Below are positions 8,697 through 16,719 of a stretch of DNA of 51,580 nt, in pieces. Source of the stretch: Nitrospira sp. (GTDB taxonomy: Bacteria > Nitrospirota > Nitrospiria > Nitrospirales > Nitrospiraceae); assembly GCA_024998685.1 (NCBI GenBank), contig JACOEH010000036.1, positions 1 through 51,580 on the forward strand, read 5' to 3'. The first letter of the stretch is position 1, and every line of letters starts with the position of its first letter. Below the pieces are notes generated by a model. That model saw nothing but the letters and a program-made list of their open reading frames with translations, made no database searches and was not told the DNA's origin. Both the position numbers and the translations under genes were made by a program.

Positions 8697-8942
8697 ATGG
8701 CGACATCACGAGCGAAGGGGAAAGATATTCCGATGTACGCTTGGACGCCTATTCCTGAAAATATTGATCCCCTCGCCCTCCAGCAGTCTCTCCAGAATAA
8801 ACTCGCGAGTTTTCGAAAGCATTTGCCGGAACAGGGAACCACATTGGAAGCCTTGATCGAATTTGACCCGAAGGGCGCGGCGCAAGCGATGGACGATCCG
8901 GGCCTGCTTCAAGAGATTCTTAAGCGAATGCATGCGCACTGA
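8697..8942 (+). CDS. Small hypothetical protein
   Basis: An 81-residue soluble protein, if translation starts at the ATG at 8697. The part from YAWTPIPENIDPLALQQSL to the end (LLQEILKRMHAH) looks like real coding sequence, with alternating hydrophobic positions and two or three predicted helices. The N-terminal 13 residues are less convincing, and an ATG at 8733 is an alternative. Neither start has a strong ribosome-binding site. I do not recognise the family. It lies between the hicB region and the HEAT-end duplicate, inside what looks like accessory DNA. Confidence 0.45.
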   Translation: MATSRAKGKDIPMYAWTPIPENIDPLALQQSLQNKLASFRKHLPEQGTTLEALIEFDPKGAAQAMDDPGLLQEILKRMHAH

Positions 8943-9120
8943 AGATGGCTGCGGTTATTCGCGGGATAAGTCCTTGGTAAGAAAACTTTGAAAACGACCT
9001 CTTGGTTTGAAAAGCGACTTTGCGCATGCCGCAAAACCGCAGGAAGCCTCAAGATCGCTCGATTCGAAGCGCACGAAGACACACCAGCGGCCTAGTGAAG
9101 ATCAGTCGATCCCTCGTCTT

Positions 9121-9297
9121 TTACTCCCGCATCCGCTCCAGTGCTTCTCTTGTCCGGCTTCTCACCGTTTGATCCCAATCCTGTTCCATGACGGTCCCCA
9201 GCTGTTCGCGTGCTTCGGTTGCCCGCAGTCGTCCCAACCCTAAGGCGGTGCACGAACGCACATAGGCATGGTCGTCGGCCAAGCTCTTGATCAGCAC
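9121..9297 (-). pseudogene. Duplicate of the 3' end of the HEAT-repeat gene
   Basis: Encodes the last 58 residues of a HEAT-repeat protein, DDHAYVRSCTALGLGRLR through REALERMRE and a stop. It matches the C-terminus of the gene at 9989-10621 with about nine amino-acid differences in 57. At DNA level I count roughly 136 of 177 matching bases without gaps. Upstream of about 9297 the similarity ends and no HEAT N-terminus follows. Instead the divergent toxin-antitoxin pair begins at 9384. This is a 5'-truncated paralogue, older than the PilZ duplicate near 40 kb. Confidence 0.8.
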
Positions 9298-9383
9298 ATC
9301 CTTCGTCTTGTTCGGAGGCAAGATTCCATCACCGAACTTGGATAACTGGATTTCTCTTGTTCTGTACGATAGACTCCTCCGGA

Positions 9384-9707
9384 ATGAATCTTGATGAAAT
9401 TCGGCGAAAGGTACAGCTACGACAGTACCGTATTTCATGGACACATACAGAGAAACTCAGGCGCCGACAGATCAGTAGCGACATGATCGAATGTGCGATC
9501 GAGACCGGAGTTCTGATTGAATCGTATCCCAATGACTCAAGAGGCCCCTCATGTTTACTCTTGGGATATTCCTCGGAAGACCGGCCGCTTCATGTGGTCT
9601 GTGGCAAGCTCGATGACGACGAGCTCTTGATTATTACAGCCTATGAACCCTCTGTCACCGAGTGGAAGTCCGATTGGCAAACACGGAAAGGAGGCGACGA
9701 GCTATGA
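9384..9707 (+). CDS. DUF4258-type putative toxin
   Basis: A 107-residue protein of the DUF4258 type, small proteins that commonly precede YgiT-type zinc-finger antitoxins and are treated as putative type II toxins. Visible features are the N-terminal helix NLDEIRRKVQ, the SWTHTEKLRRRQIS stretch with the family histidine, the core PLHVVCG and the closing strand LIITAYEP. The start at 9384 has only a weak GGA nearby. The stop overlaps the next start by 4 bp (ATGA), typical of a toxin-antitoxin operon. It sits between an intact HEAT-repeat gene and a truncated copy of that gene's end. The cellular target is not known to me. Confidence 0.8.
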   Translation: MNLDEIRRKVQLRQYRISWTHTEKLRRRQISSDMIECAIETGVLIESYPNDSRGPSCLLLGYSSEDRPLHVVCGKLDDDELLIITAYEPSVTEWKSDWQTRKGGDEL

Positions 9708-9937
9708 CAACGTGTTACTTCTGTAAAGGCAGAGTGAGCACGCAGTTGACGAGCGTGGATTTCCGCTGGGGTGACGACCTCAAGATCATTGAACAGGTGC
9801 CGGCAGAAGTCTGCGAGCAATGCGGTGAGAAATACTTCCAGGCGCAGGTGTATAAAGATCTTGAGCGGTTAGTGCAACATCCATCCAAGGCCATTCAACA
9901 TCGTTCTGTCGATGTGCTCCAATATTCGGCAGCCTGA
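9704..9937 (+). CDS. YgiT-type zinc-finger antitoxin
   Basis: A 77-residue protein with two CxxC pairs, CYFC at residues 4-7 and CEQCGEKYF near 39, separated by beta strands, as in the zinc-binding N-terminal half of MqsA/YgiT. It lacks the helix-turn-helix half of full MqsA, as do many antitoxins paired with DUF4258. The AAAGGAGG ribosome-binding site ten bases before the ATG is stronger than that of the toxin gene. This fits the antitoxin being made in excess. Translational coupling through the ATGA overlap is clear. Confidence 0.82.
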   Translation: MTTCYFCKGRVSTQLTSVDFRWGDDLKIIEQVPAEVCEQCGEKYFQAQVYKDLERLVQHPSKAIQHRSVDVLQYSAA

Positions 9938-9988
9938 CATTGTGACGGTCCCACCTCATCTTCATCCATGCGATGAAGACTTTGGCTT

Positions 9989-10621
9989 CTACTCTCGCAT
10001 CCGCTCCAATGCTTCCCGGGCTCTGCTTCTGACGGTTTGATCCCAATCATGTTCCATCACCGTCTTCAAACGCTCGCGTGCTTCGGCTGCCCGTAGCCGT
10101 CCGAGTCCCAAAGCGGCGCAGGACCGTACGTAGGCATGGTCGTCCTCCAGCGCCTTGACCAGCAGCGGCACCACTGACCTATCCTGCAATGCACCCAGAT
10201 GACTGGCCGCCATCCCCCTCATACGATGCTGCTTATCCCCCAACGCTCGTTGTAAGGTCACGACGAATACCTCTTTCAAAGCGGGGACGGCCGATTCGAG
10301 CCCATCGATTCGATATCCATTGATCTCAAGCAAGGAGAAGGCGAGGTCACGCCTCTTATCATGGGCGGTTTCCCGCTCAAAACGTGTCAAGAGTTTCGCT
10401 CGCTCCCGATACTTCGCGCGTCGGCGGCGGAGCGTTCTGATCGGAATGAACAGCAGGGCAGCGAGCGCCAGTCCGATCGCAGCCATCGGTACAGCCTGAT
10501 CGACGATATAGTCTTGTGTGTCGAGCGAGAGCCGTTTCCAGATCCATATCCCGGTTACGATAAGGATGACCAGAATGGCAAGAAGGGCGAGATTGACCTG
10601 TCCCTGTTCGTGACGCGCCAT
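9989..10621 (-). CDS. HEAT-repeat membrane protein
   Basis: A protein of about 210 residues with two membrane segments near the N-terminus (LALLAILVILIVTGIWIW and AAIGLALAALLFIPI). A basic stretch RRRRAKYRERAK follows, then about 130 residues of helical HEAT-type repeats in the cytoplasm (for example HAYVRSCAALGLGRLRAAEA). HEAT repeats usually serve protein-protein contacts, and no catalytic motif is seen. The start is uncertain: the ATG at 10621 lies just before the first membrane segment but lacks a ribosome-binding site, and a TTG at 10660 would add 13 residues. Its last 58 codons have a diverged copy at 9121-9297. Confidence 0.75.
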   Translation of the reverse strand: MARHEQGQVNLALLAILVILIVTGIWIWKRLSLDTQDYIVDQAVPMAAIGLALAALLFIPIRTLRRRRAKYRERAKLLTRFERETAHDKRRDLAFSLLEINGYRIDGLESAVPALKEVFVVTLQRALGDKQHRMRGMAASHLGALQDRSVVPLLVKALEDDHAYVRSCAALGLGRLRAAEARERLKTVMEHDWDQTVRSRAREALERMRE

Positions 10622-10823
10622 GGGTGGAGGATCATACGGGCGCAGTCGATTAGCCGTCAACGAACCAGCGCCGCTTCGCTTTTTATTCTGTCTTTATGAA
10701 TGTTTCAACTATGGAGGCTAATACTCAGGCTGAATGTCCGGTGCGTCCGTGCATAATTGACTTGCGATTGCAGCAGTAGTCATACTCAAATTTCAATTGT
10801 TGTTGGTCAGTCACTTAAAAATT

Positions 10824-12908
10824 ATGGACGATCACCCTCAGAACAGCACCATACGACGTGTCATGGTCGGCACCGACCGTTCTAAAACAGCCGATCACGC
10901 TGTTCGCTGGGCCGCCGGGTTCGCTGACCGCTATGACGCCGAGCTGTTCGTGGTGCAGGTGGTGGTGCCGCAATTTCCGTCTGCCACAGAATTCGGCGAA
11001 GCCGAACAAACTCGCGCTGCTGCCGCCAACAATGACCTATCACACCTCGCGCGGCAGGTGGCGGGGGAGCGTGGGCATGCCCTGGTCGTTATTGACTCCG
11101 ATCCGGCGTTGGCGATCGTCCGCACTGCTGAGCAGGAGGCCATCGATGTTCTTGTGGTCGGCAATTTCGGCATGGCGGGACGAAAAGAGTTCTTGCTCGG
11201 TAACGTACCGAACCGCATCAGCCACAGTGCCCACTGCACCGTCATTATTGTGAATACCCTTCAGGCCGCCGGTGGGCAAGGTCCTGAAGTCGCGCCGGCG
11301 CTTCGGCGTTCCGCTGAACATCTTTCCCCTGAGCCTCACTTGGGGGGACGAGCCGTGTATATCGCGACGGTGATGGCGAAGCATGGTCTCAAGGAGCTCT
11401 TCAGCCAGCCCGATCAATCGGACGCTTCCGCGCGACGTCAGCAGGCCAAGCGTCTACGAGAAGCCCTGGAAGAATTGGGTCCGACCTTTTCGAAACTCGG
11501 GCAAGTGTTGTCGACCCGGCCGGATCTCCTTCCAGTCGAATACATTGAAGAACTGGCCCTGTTGCAGAGCCACGTGCCGCCGATGCCCGAGAGCGAGGTT
11601 GTCCGGGTCTCGGAGCAGGAATTGGGAGTCCCGTGGGAGGATGTGTTCGAGTCGATCGATCCGAAGCCCCTCGCCGCCGGCACTATCGCTCAGGTCCATC
11701 GAGCTACCCTCGAAAATGGCGATCGAGTCGTCATCAAGGTTCAGCGCCCTACGGCTCGCGCCGAGATCGAACAGGATCTCGCCCTTCTCGAAGTGTTTGC
11801 CGAAAAAGTGGGAAAGCGTCCCGCGCTCAATCAGGTGATCGACATGGAGGCCGTGTTCAAGCATCTCTCCACGTCGCTGCAACGTGAACTGGACTTCCGT
11901 CAGGAGGCCGACAACATCGAGCGGATGCAGGCGGTGCTCGCAGATTATCATCGTCTTGCCGTGCCGGCGGTGCATCAGGATCTGTCCACGTCACGATTAT
12001 TGGTAATGCAAGAGATCCAGGGCATCCCGATCAAGCAGGCGCCGGCAGGTTCCGCGCGCGTCGAAGCCGCCCATCAACTGCTGGAGAGTTACTACAAACA
12101 AATCATCGTCGATGGCTTCTTCCATGCCGATCCCCACCCTGGGAATTTGATGTGGTGGAAAGACCGCATCTACTTTCTCGATTTCGGGATGGTTGGCGCG
12201 ATCGGCTCCGATCTCCGCGAGCATCTGCTGCTCTTGTTGATGGCGCTGTGGCAAGAAGATGCCGCGTTTCTTACCGATGTCACGCTGATGATGACTGGCG
12301 CCGTGAATCGCAGGGACCTCAATGTGCCAAAGTTTCAGAGTGAAGTCGGGGACGTGATGACAAAATTTCGCTCTGTAGACCTTTCGGAGATGCAGATTGG
12401 GCCGATTCTGCAAGAAATGAGCGTGGTCTCACTGCGGCATGGAGTCCCGTTACCGGCCTCGCTCACGCTTGCCATCAAGGCCCTTGCACAGGTGCAACTG
12501 GCGACCGCCGAACTTGATCCGACACTCGATCCTTTCGACGTAGCCGGCAAGTTCTTGATGCGCTCGGTGGTCAAGCGCATGGGCACCGTTCTCAATCCAA
12601 AGACCCTGGTGTATCAATCGCTCAAGCTCAAAGTACGGGCTCTGCGCGTCATCGAAGCGGTTGAAACCCTTGTCGGGGCCCGCTCCGGTGAAAAGCTTGT
12701 CGTGAACTTCCGGGCGAATACGCTCGAGGATATCGTGCACCACACGGGACGGCGTCTGGCGCTCGGTTTGACTGCGGCGGCTAGTGTCCTGGCCAGCGGA
12801 CTCACGGTCATGTCGACGGGTGTTGCCGAGTGGGTACCGATCACATTCGGGATTGTCGCAGGTCTACTGACCGTTGGCCTAATTATCGATCTGCTGCGAG
12901 GGCGTTGA
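10824..12908 (+). CDS. UspA-UbiB (ABC1 kinase-like) fusion protein
   Basis: A 694-residue fusion. Residues 10-145 are a universal-stress-protein domain ending in VVGNFGMAGRKEFLLGN, the G-x2-G-x9-G nucleotide-binding pattern. The rest is an ABC1/UbiB atypical kinase: KLGQ motif at about 224-227, an alanine-rich loop variant AAGTIAQVH, VVIKVQRP with the ATP lysine, HADPHPGN and LDFGMVG. The C-terminus has two hydrophobic segments, as in UbiB/COQ8 proteins. UbiB proteins support ubiquinone or other isoprenoid-lipid metabolism at the membrane, and the fused UspA domain suggests regulation by ATP or stress. No ribosome-binding site is obvious at the ATG at 10824. A TTG at 10797 is possible. Confidence 0.88.
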   Translation: MDDHPQNSTIRRVMVGTDRSKTADHAVRWAAGFADRYDAELFVVQVVVPQFPSATEFGEAEQTRAAAANNDLSHLARQVAGERGHALVVIDSDPALAIVRTAEQEAIDVLVVGNFGMAGRKEFLLGNVPNRISHSAHCTVIIVNTLQAAGGQGPEVAPALRRSAEHLSPEPHLGGRAVYIATVMAKHGLKELFSQPDQSDASARRQQAKRLREALEELGPTFSKLGQVLSTRPDLLPVEYIEELALLQSHVPPMPESEVVRVSEQELGVPWEDVFESIDPKPLAAGTIAQVHRATLENGDRVVIKVQRPTARAEIEQDLALLEVFAEKVGKRPALNQVIDMEAVFKHLSTSLQRELDFRQEADNIERMQAVLADYHRLAVPAVHQDLSTSRLLVMQEIQGIPIKQAPAGSARVEAAHQLLESYYKQIIVDGFFHADPHPGNLMWWKDRIYFLDFGMVGAIGSDLREHLLLLLMALWQEDAAFLTDVTLMMTGAVNRRDLNVPKFQSEVGDVMTKFRSVDLSEMQIGPILQEMSVVSLRHGVPLPASLTLAIKALAQVQLATAELDPTLDPFDVAGKFLMRSVVKRMGTVLNPKTLVYQSLKLKVRALRVIEAVETLVGARSGEKLVVNFRANTLEDIVHHTGRRLALGLTAAASVLASGLTVMSTGVAEWVPITFGIVAGLLTVGLIIDLLRGR

Positions 12909-12933
12909 AGATGAAAGTGGTTTACGGTGCAGT

Positions 12934-13098
12934 TCAGTCCGGCAACGAAGATTTCGTACCACTGCGCTTGACCGAACGCAACACGGCTTTCTCGAGCAGG
13001 TACGCCATGACCATCATCGCCATGCCTACCAGCCAGCGCTCCACTTGTCGAATGAACGGCCTTGTAGGGATCGTATTCGTGGCAGCGCTGTTCATCAT
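12934..13098 (-). CDS. Possible small membrane protein
   Basis: A 54-residue frame on the minus strand reading TRPFIRQVERWLVG, then a hydrophobic helix GMAMMVMAYLLEKAVL, then a basic tail RSVKRSGTKSS. It looks like a single-pass protein with a positively charged cytoplasmic end. It fits neatly in the gap: convergent with the UspA-UbiB gene and divergent from the first cyclase gene. Two adjacent ATG codons at 13098 and 13095 could start it, without a clear ribosome-binding site. A longer plus-strand frame across the same DNA looks like non-coding translation. Confidence 0.45.
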   Translation of the reverse strand: MMNSAATNTIPTRPFIRQVERWLVGMAMMVMAYLLEKAVLRSVKRSGTKSSLPD

Positions 13099-13209
13099 GC
13101 GTGTTTCATCGATTGCAGGATTATTATCCGCAACGAGTAACCTGTTACGCTTAACGCAGTTAATCCTACCCTTCACAGGCCGGAATATCCACCATCGATT
13201 TTATCCATG

Positions 13210-16200
13210 ATGAATGATCGTGTATCAGCGTGGCTGGAGAGCCTTGGTCTCGGGATATATCGTGAGGCATTTCAGCACAATGCTATCTCTTGGGATGTAC
13301 TACCGGAGCTGAACGAGGGCGACTTGGAGGCGCTGGGTGTCTTACTGGGACATCGAAAAACACTCTTGCGCGCGATCGCTCAGTTGTCACAGCGCGCTGA
13401 AGGTAGGGCCCCAGGGTCTCTCCCTCGTGCCGTCAGTCCGGATAAGCCGCCAATCCCGCCCGAACGCGAGCAAGCGGAACGTCGCCAGTTGACGGTGATG
13501 TTTTGTGATCTGGTGGATTCGACCGCCTTGTCTCGCCGGTTAGATCCTGAAGACCTCCAGGATGTAATCCGACGTTTTTTAGACGCCTGTAGCCAAGTGA
13601 TTGGTCGGTTCAATGGCTATATCGCCAAATACATGGGTGATGGGATGTTGGTCTATTTTGGGTACCCCCATGCCCATGAACATGATGCAGAGCGCGCGGT
13701 ACATGCCGGCCTGGCTCTTCTGGATACAGTGAAGGCGCCGAATCAAAACAATCCCCATCCAGAGTTGAGTATTGCGGCGCGAATCGGGATCGCGACGGGT
13801 CATGTCCTCGTCGGCGAACTCATGGGGAAGGACACTGCCAAGGAACGGTCCGTGTTCGGCGAAACCCCCAATCTGGCTGCCCGCCTCCAAGCATTGGCAC
13901 AGCCCAATCAACTGGTCATCGACGCGGTGACGAAACGGCTTGTCGGACATGAGTTCGAGTTCGTGGATCTTGGCGTCGTTACTCTGAAAGGGTTCGACAC
14001 ACCCATCCAAGCCTGGCAAGTGCCGAGCACCAGATTGTCGGCCAGCCGGTTTGAGTCCTATCGATCCAGCCATTTAACCAAGTTCGTCGGCAGAGTACAG
14101 GAGCTCTCGCTCCTGTTGGGTCGCTGGCGTGAAGCCGTCGACGGCGAAGGACAGGTCGTGCTTCTGTGCGGTGAGGCTGGCATCGGGAAATCGAGAATTG
14201 CCCGTAGTCTGTGTGACCGCCTCGCCGAGGAGTGGTATCAGACGATGCAATTTCAATGTTCCCCGTACCACACCAACACGGCGCTCTATCCGGCGATCAC
14301 TTGTCTGCGGCAGGCAGCGGGACTGGCCAGTCAGGACAGTGCCCAGGCGCAACTGCATAAGCTCGACGTTCTGGCTCGCGAAAGCGGACTCAAGAACCAG
14401 GACACGGTGTCCTTGCTGGCGGATCTGCTCTCGATCCAAGGAGAGCACCGGGACCCGCCGGTCAATGCGTCGGCCGAAACACGCAAGCACATGACGCTGG
14501 AAGTCCTCGTGCAGTATCTCCAAGGGCTGGCCGATCGCAGCCCCGTATTGTTCATTGTGGAAGATGCCCATTGGCTCGATCCCACTACGCTGGATCTCAT
14601 GACGCGAATCATTGACCGCATCCGGCAGATGCGTGTGTTGTTGCTGATTACCTTTCGCCCCACCTTCAAGCCGGTCTGGTCGGAATATAGTCACGTGACG
14701 TCCCTCACGCTCAGTCGGTTCCCACGTCGGCAGAGCGCTGAACTGGTTGCGGCGATTACAGGAGGAAAAGGGCTTCCGCCCGAGGTGCAGCAGGCGATTC
14801 TGGCGAAGACTGATGGCGTGCCCCTCTATATCGAAGCGATGACGGAAAATGTACTGGAATCAGGGCTGCTGACTGAGGGCAACGAGTCATTTACCTTGAA
14901 GGGCCCATTAAAGGCATTGTCCATTCCGGACAGTCTGCACGCGTTGCTCATGGAACGGGTGGACCGATTGGGACCGGCCAAGGACATTGTCCAAACCGGG
15001 GCAGCGATAGGGCGTGAATTCAGCTATGAGCTCTTACGGGCAACTGTCGAGTTGACAGACAGCCAGTTAAAGAATGCACTCGACCTGTTCGTCGCGTCCG
15101 GGCTCGTGTTCCAAGAGGGCGAGATACCCCTTGCGAAATATCACTTTAAGCATGCGCTCGTCCAAGAAGCTGCCTACAGCACTCTACCCAAGAAACCCCG
15201 GCGAGTACTCCATGCTCAAATCGCCAAAGCGCTGGAAAATGGGTTCGCCAAGCGTGTAACAATGGAGCCGGAACTCCTGGCCTATCACTATGAACAGGCA
15301 GGATTGGCTGTTCCGGCTGTTGAGTATTGGCATCGCGCAGCTCGTCGAGATGCCGAACGATCAGCCAATATCGAAGCGCTCAATCATTTTAATAGGGCGC
15401 TGGATTTGCTCAAGGATCTGCCGCAAGGCCCGGAGCGTAGTGTTTTGGAGTTGGAAATCCTACTCGCACGCGGAGTCCCCTTGCTGTCCGTAAAGGGACA
15501 GGCATCCGACGAAGTGGAACACAATTATCGAAGGGCGAAGGATTTGTTACGGGAGGACAGCGGCTCCGTACATCAGTTTCGCACCTTTTGGGGATTATGG
15601 GTATTCCATCAGGTCAGAGGACAGCTCGCCAATGCTCGCGGGCTAGCTGAAAATCTTCTCTCGCTGGCGCACCGTGAGCAAAGGGCGGATCTATTGATTG
15701 AAGCTCACCGGATTTTGGGTTCGACCTATTTCTTCCTTGGCCGATTTGACGAAGCAAGAATACATCTGCTCGCCGCAAAATCCCTGCATGATCCGAATCA
15801 ACATCGCCCACAGGCCTTACGCTACGCCCAAGAACCTGGGATAACCGCGGAGAGTTATCTGGCCCGGACATTATGGATCTTAGGTGACCTTGAACAAGCT
15901 GAGACGATGGCGCGCGAAGCCATTGGCATGGCGAGGGAGTTGGAACACCCGCTCACCCGGGTATTTACCTTAGTGTACCTTTGCTGGATCTATTCCACTC
16001 TCCGCAATCCGAATAGAACGCTGAAACTCGCTGACGAAGCCATCGCGGTTTCAAAACAATACTCATTTACATTGGGTTTGCCGTTGGCGACAGCCTCTCA
16101 AGGCTGGGCTCTGGTCGAAAATGGGCAAGAGGAAGGTCTCGGCAAGTTAATAAATGGCATTTCCGCTGCTCGGGTCACAGGTGCAGGTCTCAACATCACG

Positions 16201-16602
16201 TTTACATTGGCGTTGCTTGCAGAAATATATTTGCGAAAGAAACGCATTGACGAAGGCTTGGGCGTCATTGAGGAAGCGCAGAAACTTGCCGTAACTCAGG
16301 GAGAGCTGTTTTGGCAGGCGGAACTGTTTCGCCTGAAAGGCGAACTGCTGCTCGGACAATCCGACCCATCAGTCCAGGCAGCAGAAGAGTGTTTTCGTGA
16401 AGCTCTGAGAATTGCGCAAGATCAGCATGCAACAATGCTTGAACTTCGGGCCGCGACGAGCCTGGCGAAGCTGTTACGAACATTACATAAAGTGGACGAC
16501 GCCGAACGAGTCCTGAATGCCGCCTGCTCCTGGTTTAGCGATCGATCGGCCAACCCCGACTTGGTCGAAGCGCAAACAATCCTTGGTCAACTTCGGCTAT
16601 GA
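13210..16602 (+). CDS. SAM domain-class III cyclase-AAA ATPase-TPR protein, first tandem copy
   Basis: A 1130-residue cytoplasmic signalling protein. A SAM domain occupies residues 1-65 (WLESLGLGIYREAF to GHRKTLLRAIAQL). A class III adenylate/guanylate cyclase domain spans about 90-270, with metal aspartates in FCDLVDST (Asp100) and YMGDG (Asp144) and the GETPNLAARLQ substrate block. An AAA/STAND-type ATPase follows, with Walker A GEAGIGKS at 321-328 and a Walker B-like VEDAHWLDP. The last 450 residues are TPR-like helices. By analogy the TPR and ATPase parts sense a ligand and gate the cyclase. It is paralogous along its whole length to the gene at 16720. The second of two adjacent ATGs is chosen by alignment with that copy. 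Confidence 0.9.
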   Translation: MNDRVSAWLESLGLGIYREAFQHNAISWDVLPELNEGDLEALGVLLGHRKTLLRAIAQLSQRAEGRAPGSLPRAVSPDKPPIPPEREQAERRQLTVMFCDLVDSTALSRRLDPEDLQDVIRRFLDACSQVIGRFNGYIAKYMGDGMLVYFGYPHAHEHDAERAVHAGLALLDTVKAPNQNNPHPELSIAARIGIATGHVLVGELMGKDTAKERSVFGETPNLAARLQALAQPNQLVIDAVTKRLVGHEFEFVDLGVVTLKGFDTPIQAWQVPSTRLSASRFESYRSSHLTKFVGRVQELSLLLGRWREAVDGEGQVVLLCGEAGIGKSRIARSLCDRLAEEWYQTMQFQCSPYHTNTALYPAITCLRQAAGLASQDSAQAQLHKLDVLARESGLKNQDTVSLLADLLSIQGEHRDPPVNASAETRKHMTLEVLVQYLQGLADRSPVLFIVEDAHWLDPTTLDLMTRIIDRIRQMRVLLLITFRPTFKPVWSEYSHVTSLTLSRFPRRQSAELVAAITGGKGLPPEVQQAILAKTDGVPLYIEAMTENVLESGLLTEGNESFTLKGPLKALSIPDSLHALLMERVDRLGPAKDIVQTGAAIGREFSYELLRATVELTDSQLKNALDLFVASGLVFQEGEIPLAKYHFKHALVQEAAYSTLPKKPRRVLHAQIAKALENGFAKRVTMEPELLAYHYEQAGLAVPAVEYWHRAARRDAERSANIEALNHFNRALDLLKDLPQGPERSVLELEILLARGVPLLSVKGQASDEVEHNYRRAKDLLREDSGSVHQFRTFWGLWVFHQVRGQLANARGLAENLLSLAHREQRADLLIEAHRILGSTYFFLGRFDEARIHLLAAKSLHDPNQHRPQALRYAQEPGITAESYLARTLWILGDLEQAETMAREAIGMARELEHPLTRVFTLVYLCWIYSTLRNPNRTLKLADEAIAVSKQYSFTLGLPLATASQGWALVENGQEEGLGKLINGISAARVTGAGLNITFTLALLAEIYLRKKRIDEGLGVIEEAQKLAVTQGELFWQAELFRLKGELLLGQSDPSVQAAEECFREALRIAQDQHATMLELRAATSLAKLLRTLHKVDDAERVLNAACSWFSDRSANPDLVEAQTILGQLRL

Positions 16603-16632
16603 GACTGATCTCTACCCAGGGGCGGCGCGCTG

Positions 16633-16710
16633 GTGGCTCAAGGGGCCGGTGCAGGCCAACTCATCCTCTCACATTTCTATCCGATTGCGCCCCGACAGAT
16701 TCAGGTTTGA
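16633..16710 (+). pseudogene. Remnant of an MBL-fold gene's 3' end
   Basis: In one frame this gap reads VAQGAGAGQLILSHFYPIA, then PRQIQV and a stop. The C-terminus of the intact MBL-fold gene at 20143-20898 reads VAKEAGVGQLILSHFYPIA, then about 25 further residues ending in TIRV. The DNA also matches closely (for example caggccaactcatcctctc against taggccaactcattctttc). So the end of an MBL-fold gene, with its front and an internal piece deleted, lies between the two cyclase genes exactly where the intact gene lies after the second. The ribosome-binding site of the second cyclase (GAAGG) overlaps its last codons. Confidence 0.82.
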
Positions 16711-16719
16711 AGGTTCATC

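Noticed and set aside
9121-10165. The HEAT-end duplicates as ends of an insertion sequence
   Set aside because: They are protein-coding direct repeats that end near stop codons, with no terminal inverted repeats and no transposase between them.
12830-13210. 126-codon plus-strand frame after the UspA-UbiB gene
   Set aside because: It begins inside the kinase gene, lacks a start signal and has no family features. The minus-strand small membrane protein explains the DNA better.
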